Shown: positions 19,606-28,860, counted from the first letter of the stretch. The stretch: 64,000 nucleotides of DNA from Chloroflexi bacterium 54-19 (GCA_001898225.1 MKTJ01000004.1:1-64000), one strand, 5' to 3'. Notes: generated by a model from the sequence alone, not told the origin. Translations and numbers: made by a program.

Positions 19606-22548
19606 TTAATAATCCCAGGGTCTCTTGCGGCGCACCCGGTTGCCCCACAAAAGGTCCGGGTTATCTTCAAGGTCTTCCAGAAGCCGTTCGAGTTCTTCCG
19701 GGGCGACCCCATGCCCGGCCACCATGTCCATCAGGTCGAGGATGGAGTCGAGATTGAGAGCGTTCCGCCCGTTTTGTTGGGCCAGTTTTTCCCGCAGGTT
19801 CGGCTGGGCGCGCTGCTCGGCCTCTTTTTTCTCGCGGGCTTTCCGTTCGCGCTCGGCAACGGTTTCTTCGGGACCGCTCCTTTTTCCCCGGCGTGGTTTT
19901 TCATTCGCCAGGGTTTCTTCGAAGGTTGGGGTTTCGCCCGGACCATTGACCGGCATACCGAGGTCGGCCAACCGGGCGGCCACCTCTTCATATTCGCCCT
20001 GGCGCACCAGGGCAATATTCGGCCCGGCCCAACCGAGCAAAGCGCTTTGAAATTCCTCAAGCTGGAAAATATCGCGCAACTGGGCGGCCTGGGTACTCTG
20101 GATGGTCAGGGCCGGTTCCGCCTGTAAGGGGCTGTAATAGCCCAACCAGCCTTTCAGGGCCAGCAAGGTATCCGGCGCGACCGGGTCGACCGAGCTTTTA
20201 CCTCGCCGGGCCGGTTGGGGCAGGACCATTTCCAGGAATTTGATGACGGATTCAAAGGTCAGCCCCTGCTGTTGGGCACGCTGTCCGGCCGCAGCCGTCA
20301 GCCGAAAGGTCGCCGTAAACTTTTGCGGGGCATAACTTTCGAGGTCGGCGAACTGGCCCAGGCGGTAGTACAGGTAGGGATTGCCCGCACCGGGTTTTAC
20401 CTTGAGCAAAAACGGACCCTCAAAACTCACGCTGCCGGGGCGAAGGGCCTGGTAGTCGAGGTAGAGCGGCAGACCACCATTTCGGGCTGCGCTGGAAATA
20501 TTGGTCGGTTCGAGGCCGTTCCCGGCAGCTCCCCTGACAGGTTTGACCAGGGCAAAGGTTGGACCGAGCCGTTTTATGACGTGGCGGGCTGCGTCCGGTT
20601 GGGCCAACAGGCGGTCGAGGGTGGCGGAGTCGGGCGTTTCCAGCACCTCGCAACTTTCGTACAGCACCAACCGCTCGAACTCGGCGGCCCAATCTCCGAG
20701 GGATTGGAGTACATTCGAGGCCACTGGTACCCGGCTATTATCTTGCAAGGTTGTGCTTATTTCGTCCCCTCGCAACCCGCTCCGCAGACCCCGCAAGACC
20801 GAGTCCTTGGTGATGCGGTAGAGGGCCACATCGCCCATGCTGGTCTGGTCGGCGAAGCGGTCGACCTGCCGCAGGAGGGCCAGGTTTTCCAGGGGCGCGA
20901 GGACCATAACGTCAAAGTTCGGCTGTACCAGCAACGCTTTGGTCAGGTCGGGGCTCTGGGCCGACACCTGCCGGTGAATTTCGGTCTGCTGGCGTTCCCG
21001 CTCGGAAGGCCGGTCAGCCAGGGCGGCCAGTCCCAGGTCGGTCAGGCGAAAAGCGACCGGGCGACCCTTGTCGTCGCGGGCCAGTTCGGCTATCCCCAGC
21101 CAGCTAAGCGGTTCGGCTATGACCTGGGCCAGCCACTCACCTTCGACCAGGGCAAAATCCTCGCCCAGTTTCAGGGGCGCGCCTAAAATTTCAGCCGCTA
21201 ACCGGACCCCTTTACTTTTGGGGGGAGCCAGTTTGAGACTGCTGGTAAACCCGGCGTAATATTCATCGCCAAAATAGCCCTGAGACGGAAAGACCGGGTC
21301 GTAATCGTACTCGTAGCGGTAGCCCTGGCGGTACTGGTTGGCCGAGTTATCGTGGTCCACCAGGAAGGCGGTGTCGAGGTCCCGGACGGCGCGGACCAAC
21401 CGGGGGAAATCGAGCCAGACCTCCGGTAGCAGCGACTCCTGTCGGCGGTAAAAGTCGAGCAGGCCGAGCAGAAAAAAGCGGGCCTGGGTCGTTTTGACGG
21501 TATCGGGCAGGCTCGTTTCGTAGTAGGACATGCGATAAAAGTGCAGGGTAGGTATCCGGCGAAATTCGTTAAAGCCGGAGCGGACCCACGCCCCCAGGAG
21601 CAAGCGGGCCTGGCGGTAGCGCGGCAAAGCGAAAAATTCTTCGCTGGCGGCCTGGTTGACCTGAAAGAGGTCGTTAGAAGGGTTCAGGCTGACGATTTTG
21701 GTTTCCTTTAAGAGGGTCCAGAGGAAGTAGAGGCGGCCCAGTTCTTCCATCTTTTTGGCCGCTTTAACGTCGCCTGGCTCTTTGACGCTAAGCCCCTCGT
21801 TCAGTTTCTGGTAATCGCGTTTGCCCGGTTCACCCGAAACCAGGGCTTTGACTTTGTTCTGCTCGAAATAGCGAGTAATCCCGACCAGGTCAGCCAGCAG
21901 GCTATCGAAACCCGGTGTAGTGGGTGGGGCCGGTTCGGGGTCGGTAAAAGGTTTAAGGGTATCGCGTTGGAGATAGGCTTTTTCTTCCGCCGGGGTGGGT
22001 TGGAAAAGGCCCACCGCTTTGGGGTGCAGCAACAGGTTGACCGGGGAGCCGTAACTGCCGACCATGGTTAACTCGTTTTTGTAGGGGAAATTGAACTCGA
22101 CCCCGTAGGTATGGACCGTGGCGTAAACGGCCAGCAGGTTGCCCACCAGTTCGGCCTGGGTCTGCTCGGTCACTTCTTTGCCATAGCGATTGACCATGGT
22201 AGCGCGCCAGGTTTCCAGGCTGACCAGGCCGCCCATGCGTTTGAGATGAAATAGGCCTTCCCGGCCCGCCGGGGAGAGTCTTTCCAGGGCTCGTTTAACG
22301 GCTGCCGTGTCGTTGAAGGTTTTGAGCAAATCCTGTTCGAGTTGGGCCCGTTTGCGTTGGGTATCCAGGCCCCGCGCCGCCGCCATCACCTGTAACGCCC
22401 CGACCGAATAGCCCTCCAGGATTCGTTTGAACGCGTAAGGGGGTAATTTGCCCAACGTTTCCAGGTGTGGCGATAGGGGTCGCTGGCCGGGGCTGGCATC
22501 TTGCAGTTTATCTAGCTGGTCGAATAAGAGTTCAAAGATATTTTGCAT
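19606..22548 (-). CDS. Helicase_C_3 (XPB/Ssl2-like) domain protein without helicase motor
   Basis: This protein is about 980 residues. The middle carries ALLVQPNFDVMVLAPLENLA, then LYRITKDSVLRGLRSGL and VIKRLGPTFALVKP: the Helicase_C_3 family pattern found in XPB/Ssl2-like helicase-associated proteins. No Walker A or B motif is visible, so it is not an ATPase by itself. Other parts are helical (residues 1-120 resemble a DNA-binding wing region) and the C-terminal 110 residues are charged (RGKRSGPEETVAERERKAREK). ATG 22548 is preferred over a TTG at 22629 that overlaps the upstream gene, although its ribosome site is weak. It probably acts with the 87-residue upstream gene product. Confidence 0.7.
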   Translation of the reverse strand: MQNIFELLFDQLDKLQDASPGQRPLSPHLETLGKLPPYAFKRILEGYSVGALQVMAAARGLDTQRKRAQLEQDLLKTFNDTAAVKRALERLSPAGREGLFHLKRMGGLVSLETWRATMVNRYGKEVTEQTQAELVGNLLAVYATVHTYGVEFNFPYKNELTMVGSYGSPVNLLLHPKAVGLFQPTPAEEKAYLQRDTLKPFTDPEPAPPTTPGFDSLLADLVGITRYFEQNKVKALVSGEPGKRDYQKLNEGLSVKEPGDVKAAKKMEELGRLYFLWTLLKETKIVSLNPSNDLFQVNQAASEEFFALPRYRQARLLLGAWVRSGFNEFRRIPTLHFYRMSYYETSLPDTVKTTQARFFLLGLLDFYRRQESLLPEVWLDFPRLVRAVRDLDTAFLVDHDNSANQYRQGYRYEYDYDPVFPSQGYFGDEYYAGFTSSLKLAPPKSKGVRLAAEILGAPLKLGEDFALVEGEWLAQVIAEPLSWLGIAELARDDKGRPVAFRLTDLGLAALADRPSERERQQTEIHRQVSAQSPDLTKALLVQPNFDVMVLAPLENLALLRQVDRFADQTSMGDVALYRITKDSVLRGLRSGLRGDEISTTLQDNSRVPVASNVLQSLGDWAAEFERLVLYESCEVLETPDSATLDRLLAQPDAARHVIKRLGPTFALVKPVRGAAGNGLEPTNISSAARNGGLPLYLDYQALRPGSVSFEGPFLLKVKPGAGNPYLYYRLGQFADLESYAPQKFTATFRLTAAAGQRAQQQGLTFESVIKFLEMVLPQPARRGKSSVDPVAPDTLLALKGWLGYYSPLQAEPALTIQSTQAAQLRDIFQLEEFQSALLGWAGPNIALVRQGEYEEVAARLADLGMPVNGPGETPTFEETLANEKPRRGKRSGPEETVAERERKAREKKEAEQRAQPNLREKLAQQNGRNALNLDSILDLMDMVAGHGVAPEELERLLEDLEDNPDLLWGNRVRRKRPWDY

Positions 22549-22570
22549 AAATTCTATTAATCTAATCTGC

Positions 22571-22834
22571 TTAAGAAATAATGCGCGGTTCGTAACCTTT
22601 TTTGGTAAGGAATTTGACGAGTTCCCCAAGCTGGGCGTGGTCTACCAGCACTACCGCTGGCGAGATGCGCCGCACCACCGCGAATTTCAGGGGTGTAGCC
22701 GATAGGGCTTCCTCGAGGATGGACGGGCTGGCACATTCCAGCAAAGCAACATTCCGGTGGACCACGTTTGGCCCGCCTTCCCAGGTGGTCGCCCCTTCCA
22801 GGGTGGGGCTGCTGTTAAATTGTTTCAGGTCCAT
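22571..22834 (-). CDS. Small protein resembling the Helicase_C_3 C-terminal motif
   Basis: This 87-residue protein begins MDLKQFNSSPTLEGATTWEGG. Its second half, FAVVRRISPAVVLVDHAQLG then LVKFLTKKGYEPRI, resembles the short beta-alpha module following the Helicase_C_3 core (compare VIKRLGPTFALVKP in the next gene). It sits 22 bp upstream of that gene and is co-transcribed. It may be a detached module of the same system. ATG 22834 has AAGGAA upstream. Function is unknown. Confidence 0.65.
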   Translation of the reverse strand: MDLKQFNSSPTLEGATTWEGGPNVVHRNVALLECASPSILEEALSATPLKFAVVRRISPAVVLVDHAQLGELVKFLTKKGYEPRIIS

Positions 22835-22850
22835 AAAATTCCTTTCAACC

Positions 22851-22864
22851 CCGGTTTTAACCGG
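22851..22864. promoter_or_regulatory. Perfect 14-bp palindrome at a divergent promoter
   Basis: CCGGTTTTAACCGG lies 17 bp upstream of the ATG at 22834 and between that gene and the divergent gene at 22988. It is a plausible operator; no regulator is assigned. Confidence 0.35.
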
Positions 22865-22912
22865 CAACTTTTACCTTATTCTAAACTAAAATCTTTTCTA
22901 AAAGCAAAGTCA

Positions 22913-22941
22913 TTGACTCTCCCACAATGGTATAGTGTAAG
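22913..22941 (+). promoter_or_regulatory. Candidate promoter of the GyrI-like gene
   Basis: TTGACT (22913-22918), a 17-bp spacer and TGTAAG (22936-22941) lie 46 bp before the start at 22988. Confidence 0.42.
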
Positions 22942-22987
22942 ATTTTTACGACTTTTTAATCGGCTTTAGATAAAGGAACTTTTAACA

Positions 22988-23608
22988 ATGTTGCAACTGG
23001 ACCTGAAAAAACAATACAAACCACTCTTTAACCCGCCGTCTGCCGGGCCGGTCCTGGTCGAGGTGCCGGAATTCCAGTATTTGATGCTGGACGGGTCGGG
23101 CGACCCCAATAATACCGCCGAATACCAGCCCAAAGTTGAAACGCTTTACAGCGTAGCCTATACCCTCAAATTTATGTTGAAAAAGGCCGGGACGGTAGAT
23201 TACGGGGTCACTTCGCTGGAAGGATTATGGTGGGTAGAGGATTATGAGAGTTTTAGCATGACTGACCGGCGCAACTGGCTCTGGACCCTGCTCATCTTGC
23301 AGCCGGAACAGGTCACGAATGGGCATCTGGCCGCAGCTGTGGCGGAAGTCGAACGCAAAAAAGGGCTCGAACTGGCCCGAAAAGTCCGGCTGGAGAAATT
23401 GGCGGAAGGGCTGGTCGCCCAGGTAATGCACCTCGGTCCATATTCCGCCGAGGAACCGACCGTCAGGGGTTTGCACGATTTTATAACTCAAAACGGTTAC
23501 GAGCTAACGGGCAAACACCACGAAATTTACCTGAGCGACCCCCGCCGCGTTGCACCTGAGAAGATGAAGACGGTTATTCGCCAGCCGGTGAAACGTCCCG
23601 GCAGTTAG
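22988..23608 (+). CDS. GyrI-like small-molecule-binding domain protein
   Basis: This 206-residue cytosolic protein belongs to the GyrI/AraC-effector-binding superfamily. It begins LDLKKQYKPLFNPP and has FQYLMLDGSGDPN, YSVAYTLKFMLKKAG, GLWWVEDYESF and VMHLGPYSAEEPTVRGLHDFI, all typical of the stand-alone GyrI-like group. Family members bind hydrophobic or cyclic ligands, and some hydrolyse them. No DNA-binding domain is attached. ATG 22988 has AAAGGA upstream. Its stop codon overlaps the stop of the convergent RidA gene by four bases (TTAG). Confidence 0.85.
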   Translation: MLQLDLKKQYKPLFNPPSAGPVLVEVPEFQYLMLDGSGDPNNTAEYQPKVETLYSVAYTLKFMLKKAGTVDYGVTSLEGLWWVEDYESFSMTDRRNWLWTLLILQPEQVTNGHLAAAVAEVERKKGLELARKVRLEKLAEGLVAQVMHLGPYSAEEPTVRGLHDFITQNGYELTGKHHEIYLSDPRRVAPEKMKTVIRQPVKRPGS

Positions 23609-23979
23609 GCGCTTTTGTGGGCAATGACGGTGATTTCCACGTCAAAGCCGCGCAAGACCGCCCCGACCGTCGTCCGCACCGGGTAGTTCTCGTCAAAATA
23701 GGTCCGGTAGACCTCGTTCATGCGCTGGAAATTATCCATGTCGCTCAAATAAACGTCTACCCGCACCACCTGGCTCAAATTCGACCCGGCAGCTTCCAGG
23801 ATGGCCTTGATATTGGCAAAGACCTGGTGGGTCTGGGCTTCGATAGAAGGCTCGACCTGGCCGGTCTGGGGATGGCGGGGGATTTGCCCCGCCACGAAAA
23901 TCAGGTCACCCACGACTACCGCCTGCGAGTACGGTCCGGCGGGCGTCGGCGCGTTCGAGGTAGAGATTATTTGCTTCAT
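23605..23979 (-). CDS. RidA-family enamine/imine deaminase
   Basis: This 124-residue protein hydrolyses reactive 2-aminoacrylate-type enamines made by PLP enzymes. It is full length and carries APTPAGPYSQAVVVGDLIFVAGQIP, quoted here as APTPAGPYSQAV and FVAGQIPRHPQTG. NYPVRTTVGAVL follows with the conserved catalytic Arg, then the closing VEITVIAH. It acts as a cytosolic trimer. It lies 53 bp downstream of the alpha-L-rhamnosidase gene on the same strand, so it is probably transcribed with it. AAAGGA lies 13 bases before ATG 23979, a long spacing. Confidence 0.93.
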   Translation of the reverse strand: MKQIISTSNAPTPAGPYSQAVVVGDLIFVAGQIPRHPQTGQVEPSIEAQTHQVFANIKAILEAAGSNLSQVVRVDVYLSDMDNFQRMNEVYRTYFDENYPVRTTVGAVLRGFDVEITVIAHKSA

Positions 23980-24032
23980 CTTGTTAAAGTTGTCCTTTCA
24001 TTGGCTTAAAAATTTGTCCGGTCCGCTTTTAT

Positions 24033-26819
24033 TCAGGCTAGTTGGCTGGTAAAGACATAGCTGCCGGAGCCGATGTTGTAGGTCGCCGCGTTCCCTTCCT
24101 GTTTTACGAATTCGATACCCGGCACCTGGGCGATGGACTGGCCGCCTTCCTTGACGTTGTCGGCGCTGGTGGTTGGGATACTTACCGTCGCGGTCGTATT
24201 GGCCGGGATGGTCAGGTGCAGGGTGAATTTGTCCCCTTCGGTCTGCCAGGCGCTGCTGATAAGGCCGGTCAGGGCCTCATAGCTGGCCTCGACCGAAGTC
24301 AGGCGCGGGTCAACCTGGGGCCGGACGATGCTGTGATAAAACCCCGGTTTTTCAGGGTCGGTATCAATCCCGGCGACATACTGGTAGAGCCACTGGCCCA
24401 CCGAGCCGAGCGAGTAATGGTTGAAGGAGTTCATGGTCGGGCTCTGGAAACCTTTTTCTTTAGTCCAGCCGTCCCAGCGTTCCCAGATGGTCGTTGCGCC
24501 CTGCTCGATAGAATACCCCCAGGAAGGGAAAGTCGTCTTGAGAAGCAGTTCGTAGGCGACATCGCTATAACCGTTTTCGGAAAGGACCGGGCAGAGGTAG
24601 CCCACCCCCACGAACCCGGTCGAGAGATGCCCGCTCCGCCGTTTGATATTGGCGACAAGATGTCCGGCAGCAGCTTCTTTGAGGTGGTCGGGTATTAAAT
24701 TGGCTTGCAGGGCCAGGATGTAGGAAGTCTGCGAATCGCTCGTAAGGTGCCCGTCCTCGCTCACGAATTCGGCTATAAAAGCGGCCTTGATTTGCTCGAA
24801 CAGTTCGGTATAGCGGGCGACCTCGGCTTCGCGACCGATAGCCTTTGCCATTTTTGCCATCAAGGTAGCGTCGTAAGCCCAGTAAGCGGTCGCCAGCAGT
24901 TCTTTAGGGGTAGCCTGGCAGGCCGCCATCCACTCGCCGGGGTTGCGTTGCTGGTCAATATCGGTGACGGTTTCGGCGTTATCCAGGGCCAGCCAGTCGC
25001 CAAAGTTGTTAACGAGGTTGTTGGCCCGGATGAAATTCGGGTTGGGTTTGTGCAAATAGCGCATCCAGGCTGCCATCGCCTCGAAATTCTGCTCGATAAC
25101 GCGGGTGTCGCCGTACATCAAATAGACGGTCCAGGGTATGATTACCCCGGCGTCACCCCAGGCCGGGGCCCCGTCGGCCAGATCGACCATGCGAGGCGCT
25201 ACGTCCGAGAAACCGCCTTCCTCCGACTGGCCGTCCACCACGTCATTTATCCACTTCCGGTAGAAGTTTGCCAGGTCCATGTTGTAGGTGGCCGTCCGGG
25301 CGAAAATCTGGGCGTCCCCCATCCAGCCCAACCGCTCGTCGCGCTGGGGGCAGTCGGTCGGGACGCTGACGAAATTGCCGCGCTGGCCCCACCGGATATT
25401 GCTGACCAACTGGTTGACCAGTTCGTTAGAAGTTTTGAGGGTGCCGGAGCGCGGGGCATCCGAGTGAATCACGCGCCCGGTTACCAGTTCCAGGTCGGGA
25501 GTGCCTTCGTAGCCGCTCAATTCCACGTAGCGGAAGCCGTGGAAGGTAAAGTGCGGTTCGAAGATTTCCTCGCCCGCGCCTTTAGCAATGTAGATGTCGG
25601 TCTGACGGGCCGAGCGCAGGTTCAGGGTGTAGAGGCTGCCGTCGGTATCGAGCATTTCGCCAAAGCGCAATTGGAGGCGGGTTCCCGCCGGGCTGTTGAC
25701 CCGTAATTTTACCCACCCGACCATGTTCTGACCCATGTCAAAGATGGTCTTGCCGTCCGGTTGGGGTAATATCGCGATAGGTTTTACATCCTCGGTAACC
25801 TGTATCGCCGGGGCGCAATCGGCCAGCAGGTTTTCGGTCGGCCCGCCATAGGTATTGACTGCCGTCCAGGCGCTATCGTCATAGCCGGGACTGGCCCAGC
25901 CGACTAACTCCTGCCGGGCGTCGTAGAGTTCCCCGGCCAGGAAGTCCGAATAGCGGATGGCCCCTTTGGTAGTAGCGCGCCACTGGCTGTCGCTGCCGAC
26001 GACCTCAATTGTCCCGTCGGTGTACTCGACCACCAGTTGCGCCAGCAATTGCGGTTGGGTGCCGTAATAGTTTTTCATAGCGTCCCAGCCGATATGCCCG
26101 GCGAACCAGCCCAGACCGAGAACCGCTCCAAGGGTATTGGCTTCGGGTTGGAGCAGGCCGGTGACATCGTAGGCCTGGTAAAGAAGCCGTTTGGGATAGT
26201 CAGTCCAGCCCGGCGCGAGATAGTCGTTACCCACCCGTTGACCGTTCAGGTGCAACTCGTAGACACCCTTGGCTGTCGCGTAGATACGGGCGCGGGCAAC
26301 CGGTTTTGCGAGTTGGAAGTCCCGGCGCAAATAGGGGTCGGCTTCAAGCGTGACCGTAACCGGGACCGGGTCAACCTGGTTGAGGCGAATAGTTGGTTCT
26401 ACGGTGGTTTCACCCGGCGCGGTCCCAATCCATTCCCCGGTCCAATCGCTTTTCGCCAGCAAACCCATTTCGAACCAGGCCGTTTCACTGAACCCGGACA
26501 CGTTTCCCGCTTTGTCCCAGAGGCGGACCTTCCACCAGGCCGTTTGGCCCGATTTCAGGGGCGTCCCGGCGTAGGCGTGGTGGTGGGTCTGGGAGGAAGT
26601 TACTTTGCCGCTATCCCACAAATCGGCGTCGTTGGCGGCAAGTTTCTGGGGACTGCTGGCAACCAGGATTTGAAAGGCGGTCTGGCGTTGGCCGCGTTCC
26701 TCCGATTCGACAATCCAACTCAAACGCGGGTCCGGCACTTCGAGGCCAAGGGGATTTTTGGTGTATTCACACCGGAGATTTGCAATTTTAACGGTGCTGG
26801 CGGCGTCGCTCGCAGTCAT
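24033..26819 (-). CDS. Alpha-L-rhamnosidase, GH78 family
   Basis: This enzyme of about 928 residues removes terminal L-rhamnose from plant or bacterial glycans. The N-terminal carbohydrate-binding/Bac_rhamnosid_N region contains RCEYTKNPLGLEVPDPRLSW, RRDFQLAKPVARARIYATA and YELHLNGQRVGNDYLAPGWT; each is a family hallmark. The barrel has SVPTDCPQRDERLGWMGDAQ, whose Asp/Glu-rich CPQRDERLGWMGD holds the catalytic acid. SYEALTGLISSAWQ lies in the C-terminal beta domain. There is no signal peptide, so it is intracellular. ATG 26819 has GGAAGGA nine bases upstream; the earlier in-frame ATGs overlap that site. Confidence 0.93.
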   Translation of the reverse strand: MTASDAASTVKIANLRCEYTKNPLGLEVPDPRLSWIVESEERGQRQTAFQILVASSPQKLAANDADLWDSGKVTSSQTHHHAYAGTPLKSGQTAWWKVRLWDKAGNVSGFSETAWFEMGLLAKSDWTGEWIGTAPGETTVEPTIRLNQVDPVPVTVTLEADPYLRRDFQLAKPVARARIYATAKGVYELHLNGQRVGNDYLAPGWTDYPKRLLYQAYDVTGLLQPEANTLGAVLGLGWFAGHIGWDAMKNYYGTQPQLLAQLVVEYTDGTIEVVGSDSQWRATTKGAIRYSDFLAGELYDARQELVGWASPGYDDSAWTAVNTYGGPTENLLADCAPAIQVTEDVKPIAILPQPDGKTIFDMGQNMVGWVKLRVNSPAGTRLQLRFGEMLDTDGSLYTLNLRSARQTDIYIAKGAGEEIFEPHFTFHGFRYVELSGYEGTPDLELVTGRVIHSDAPRSGTLKTSNELVNQLVSNIRWGQRGNFVSVPTDCPQRDERLGWMGDAQIFARTATYNMDLANFYRKWINDVVDGQSEEGGFSDVAPRMVDLADGAPAWGDAGVIIPWTVYLMYGDTRVIEQNFEAMAAWMRYLHKPNPNFIRANNLVNNFGDWLALDNAETVTDIDQQRNPGEWMAACQATPKELLATAYWAYDATLMAKMAKAIGREAEVARYTELFEQIKAAFIAEFVSEDGHLTSDSQTSYILALQANLIPDHLKEAAAGHLVANIKRRSGHLSTGFVGVGYLCPVLSENGYSDVAYELLLKTTFPSWGYSIEQGATTIWERWDGWTKEKGFQSPTMNSFNHYSLGSVGQWLYQYVAGIDTDPEKPGFYHSIVRPQVDPRLTSVEASYEALTGLISSAWQTEGDKFTLHLTIPANTTATVSIPTTSADNVKEGGQSIAQVPGIEFVKQEGNAATYNIGSGSYVFTSQLA

Positions 26820-27326
26820 GGGGGACATTCCTTCCATTTAAGAATTCTTTGGTTTATGGTTCAAGGTGCGAAATTAACATAAGCTCGAACCTAAGGTACT
26901 ACAACAGAATACCTAAGTAAAATTTGTCCGTTATTCAGTTAGGGCTAAATACTAACTACTTGAGCTATCCAGAATATTAACTCCGATATTCAGCTAAGGA
27001 GGAAAAGCAATATAGGGTAAGGCCATAAACCTGTCATTCCGAGGGAGGCTGTAGGGGCGAAACAATGTTAAGAAAGTAGACCAGACCGAGGAATCCCAGC
27101 GCCAGTGGCGAAAAGTCAGGCTGAGGATTTTGCCAGGTTCAACGTGAATCAGGTCGAAGCCTGATTCAGCCTGAGATACGGGCCAGTTTTGGACTTTACG
27201 GTACGCGACGCGCGAGATTCCGTAAGCCGCCGTTAGATTGAGGTAAATCAACTTTCTTAAAGCGGCTTACGGAATGACAAGTTTGTGCTCTGGGTCTTAT
27301 CTTCTAGTAAACTATGGCCTATAATT
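26820..27326. other. Intergenic region with a palindromic repeat element
   Basis: This 507-bp gap has no gene. The right half is the GTCATTCCG-type palindromic element listed separately. The left half (26820-27027) is AT-rich, with no clear promoter for the rhamnosidase gene. Confidence 0.7.
27032..27279. repeat. Palindrome-rich intergenic element with TGTCATTCCG ends
   Basis: A 248-bp element is bounded by inverted 10-mers (TGTCATTCCG 27032-27041; its complement 27270-27279). Inside are a perfect 14-bp inverted repeat (27217-27230 / 27262-27275) and a perfect 8-bp hairpin (27146-27153 / 27160-27167). The ends match those of the copies at 29747 and 53026. It has no coding capacity. It probably works as a transcript end or is a small non-autonomous repeat. 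Confidence 0.65.
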
Positions 27327-28520
27327 TCAGGAAAAAGCGTTCTGGCCGGTAATAGCCTGGCCGATAATCAGGGTATGAATATCGTCGGTACCTTCGTAGG
27401 TGTAGACCGATTCCAGGTTGTTCATGTGGCGGCTGACCGGGTATTCCAGGGTGATACCGTTCGCGCCCATCACCGAACGAGCCTCGCGGGCGGCCTTCAG
27501 AGCTTCGCGGACATTGTTGCGCTTGGCAACCGACACCTGGACCGGGTGGACCTGTCCGGCGTCTTTCAGGCGGCCCAGTTGCAAGGCCAGCAGTTCGGAC
27601 TTGACCAGTTCGGTCGCCATAATCGCCAGTTTTTGCTGGACAAGCTGGAACCCGGCTATCGGTTTGCCAAACTGGACCCGGCTTTTGGCGTATTCGAGGG
27701 CGGCTTCGTAAACAGCCCGGTGGGCTCCCGTCGCGCCCCAGGCGATGCCAAACCGGGCCTCACTCAGGCAGGATAGGGGGCCGCGCAATCCAACCACTCC
27801 CGGCAGCACGTTCGTGGCCGGAATCCGGCAGTTATCGAAGTAGAGTTCGGAAGTCACCGAGGCCCGGAGCGATAATTTATGTTTGATGTCGCTGGTCGTA
27901 AAACCGGGCGTGCCTTTTTCGACCAGGAAACCCCGGATACCTTCCTCGGCCCTGGCCCAGACCACCGCCAGGTCGGCCACGCTCCCGTTAGTAATCCACA
28001 TTTTAGAACCGTTCAGGACGTAAGTGTCGCCTTCCAGCCGGGCGTTAGTCAGCATGCCGCTGGGGTCGCTTCCGTGGTCGGGTTCGGTCAGGCCAAAGCA
28101 GCCGATAACCTCACCTCTTGCCATGCGGGGCAGCCAGTTTTCTTTTTGTTCCTCCGAGCCGAAAGCCCAGATGGGGAACATCGCCAGCGAGCCCTGGACC
28201 GATACAAACGAGCGAAGACCGCTATCTCCGGCCTCAAGTTCCTGGCAAGCCAGCCCGTAGCTGACCGCGCTCAGTCCGGCGCAGCCGTAACCTTCCAGGT
28301 GCATCCCCAGGAGCCCCATCTCGGCCATTTCTCCGATAAGTTCGCGGGGGAAAGTCCCGGCCTCGAAATGTTCGCCGATAACCGGGTTGACCTTTTCGCG
28401 GACGAACCGCCGGACGGTGTCGCGTACCATGCGTTCTTCTTCATCGAGCAAGGAATCGAGGTTGAGAAGGTCGGTGGGGGAGGGCATTTTGGGCCTGGAA
28501 GCGGTGTTGTGGGCGGTCAT
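27327..28520 (-). CDS. Acyl-CoA dehydrogenase, glutaryl-CoA dehydrogenase-like
   Basis: This 397-residue FAD enzyme oxidises acyl-CoA to enoyl-CoA. It has CFGLTEPDHGSDPSGMLT (FAD-binding signature), the YVLNGSKMWITNGSVADLAVVW segment (YVLNGSKMWITNG), and the catalytic base in VYTYEGTDDIHTLI, the GCDH-type position. Compared with general acyl-CoA dehydrogenases, the SGLRSFVSVQGSLAM segment and the TYEGT ending favour the glutaryl-CoA group, which also decarboxylates. It would act in lysine/tryptophan or aromatic breakdown. Start ATG 28520 follows a weak GAGAG site. No partner ETF genes are in the window. Confidence 0.88.
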   Translation of the reverse strand: MTAHNTASRPKMPSPTDLLNLDSLLDEEERMVRDTVRRFVREKVNPVIGEHFEAGTFPRELIGEMAEMGLLGMHLEGYGCAGLSAVSYGLACQELEAGDSGLRSFVSVQGSLAMFPIWAFGSEEQKENWLPRMARGEVIGCFGLTEPDHGSDPSGMLTNARLEGDTYVLNGSKMWITNGSVADLAVVWARAEEGIRGFLVEKGTPGFTTSDIKHKLSLRASVTSELYFDNCRIPATNVLPGVVGLRGPLSCLSEARFGIAWGATGAHRAVYEAALEYAKSRVQFGKPIAGFQLVQQKLAIMATELVKSELLALQLGRLKDAGQVHPVQVSVAKRNNVREALKAAREARSVMGANGITLEYPVSRHMNNLESVYTYEGTDDIHTLIIGQAITGQNAFS

Positions 28521-28762
28521 TTGAAACTCTCTTTCTTTAGCAGCAACCTTGCTTTTCTACCGGGCGAGCGCCAATGCTCACGGCATTTCTACTTTAATCA
28601 AGAATCAAGCGTATTTCATTATACCAGCTAAAAGGGCTTAAATCCCGGCCCTGACCCGGCCTGACCAATTGGACGGTTTTATAGGTGGAATACAGAACTT
28701 TTTTAGTAGCGAAAACTAATAAAAATTTGGGGGTGTGGCGCGGTAAAGGGCTTGCAAAAAGC

Positions 28763-28791
28763 TAAACATTTCGGGTTTGGAGGTATATAAT
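28763..28791 (+). promoter_or_regulatory. Candidate promoter of cofC
   Basis: TAAACA (28763-28768), a 17-bp spacer and a perfect TATAAT (28786-28791) predict a start near 28798 and a leader of about 190 bases. Confidence 0.45.
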
Positions 28792-28801
28792 TATAAAAAC
28801 T

Positions 28802-28860
28802 GTCCGGCGGAGTTTGCCAAAATTTTGGAAGGATTGTAGGCTAAACCCAAACCGCCGGAC
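28802..28860 (+). promoter_or_regulatory. Leader stem-loop upstream of cofC
   Basis: GTCCGGCGG plus GTTT (28802-28815, one bulged A) pairs with AAACCGCCGGAC (28849-28860). The hairpin would form at the very 5' end of the transcript. There is no U-run, so mRNA protection or regulation is more likely than termination. Confidence 0.45.

Noticed and set aside
24042..26882. Series of plus-strand open frames opposite the alpha-L-rhamnosidase
   Set aside because: Complementary-frame artefacts of a GC-rich gene; the GH78 motifs settle the strand.
26820..27326. Insertion sequence suspected from palindromic repeats
   Set aside because: No transposase frame or target-site duplication could be found by eye; treated as a non-autonomous repeat instead.
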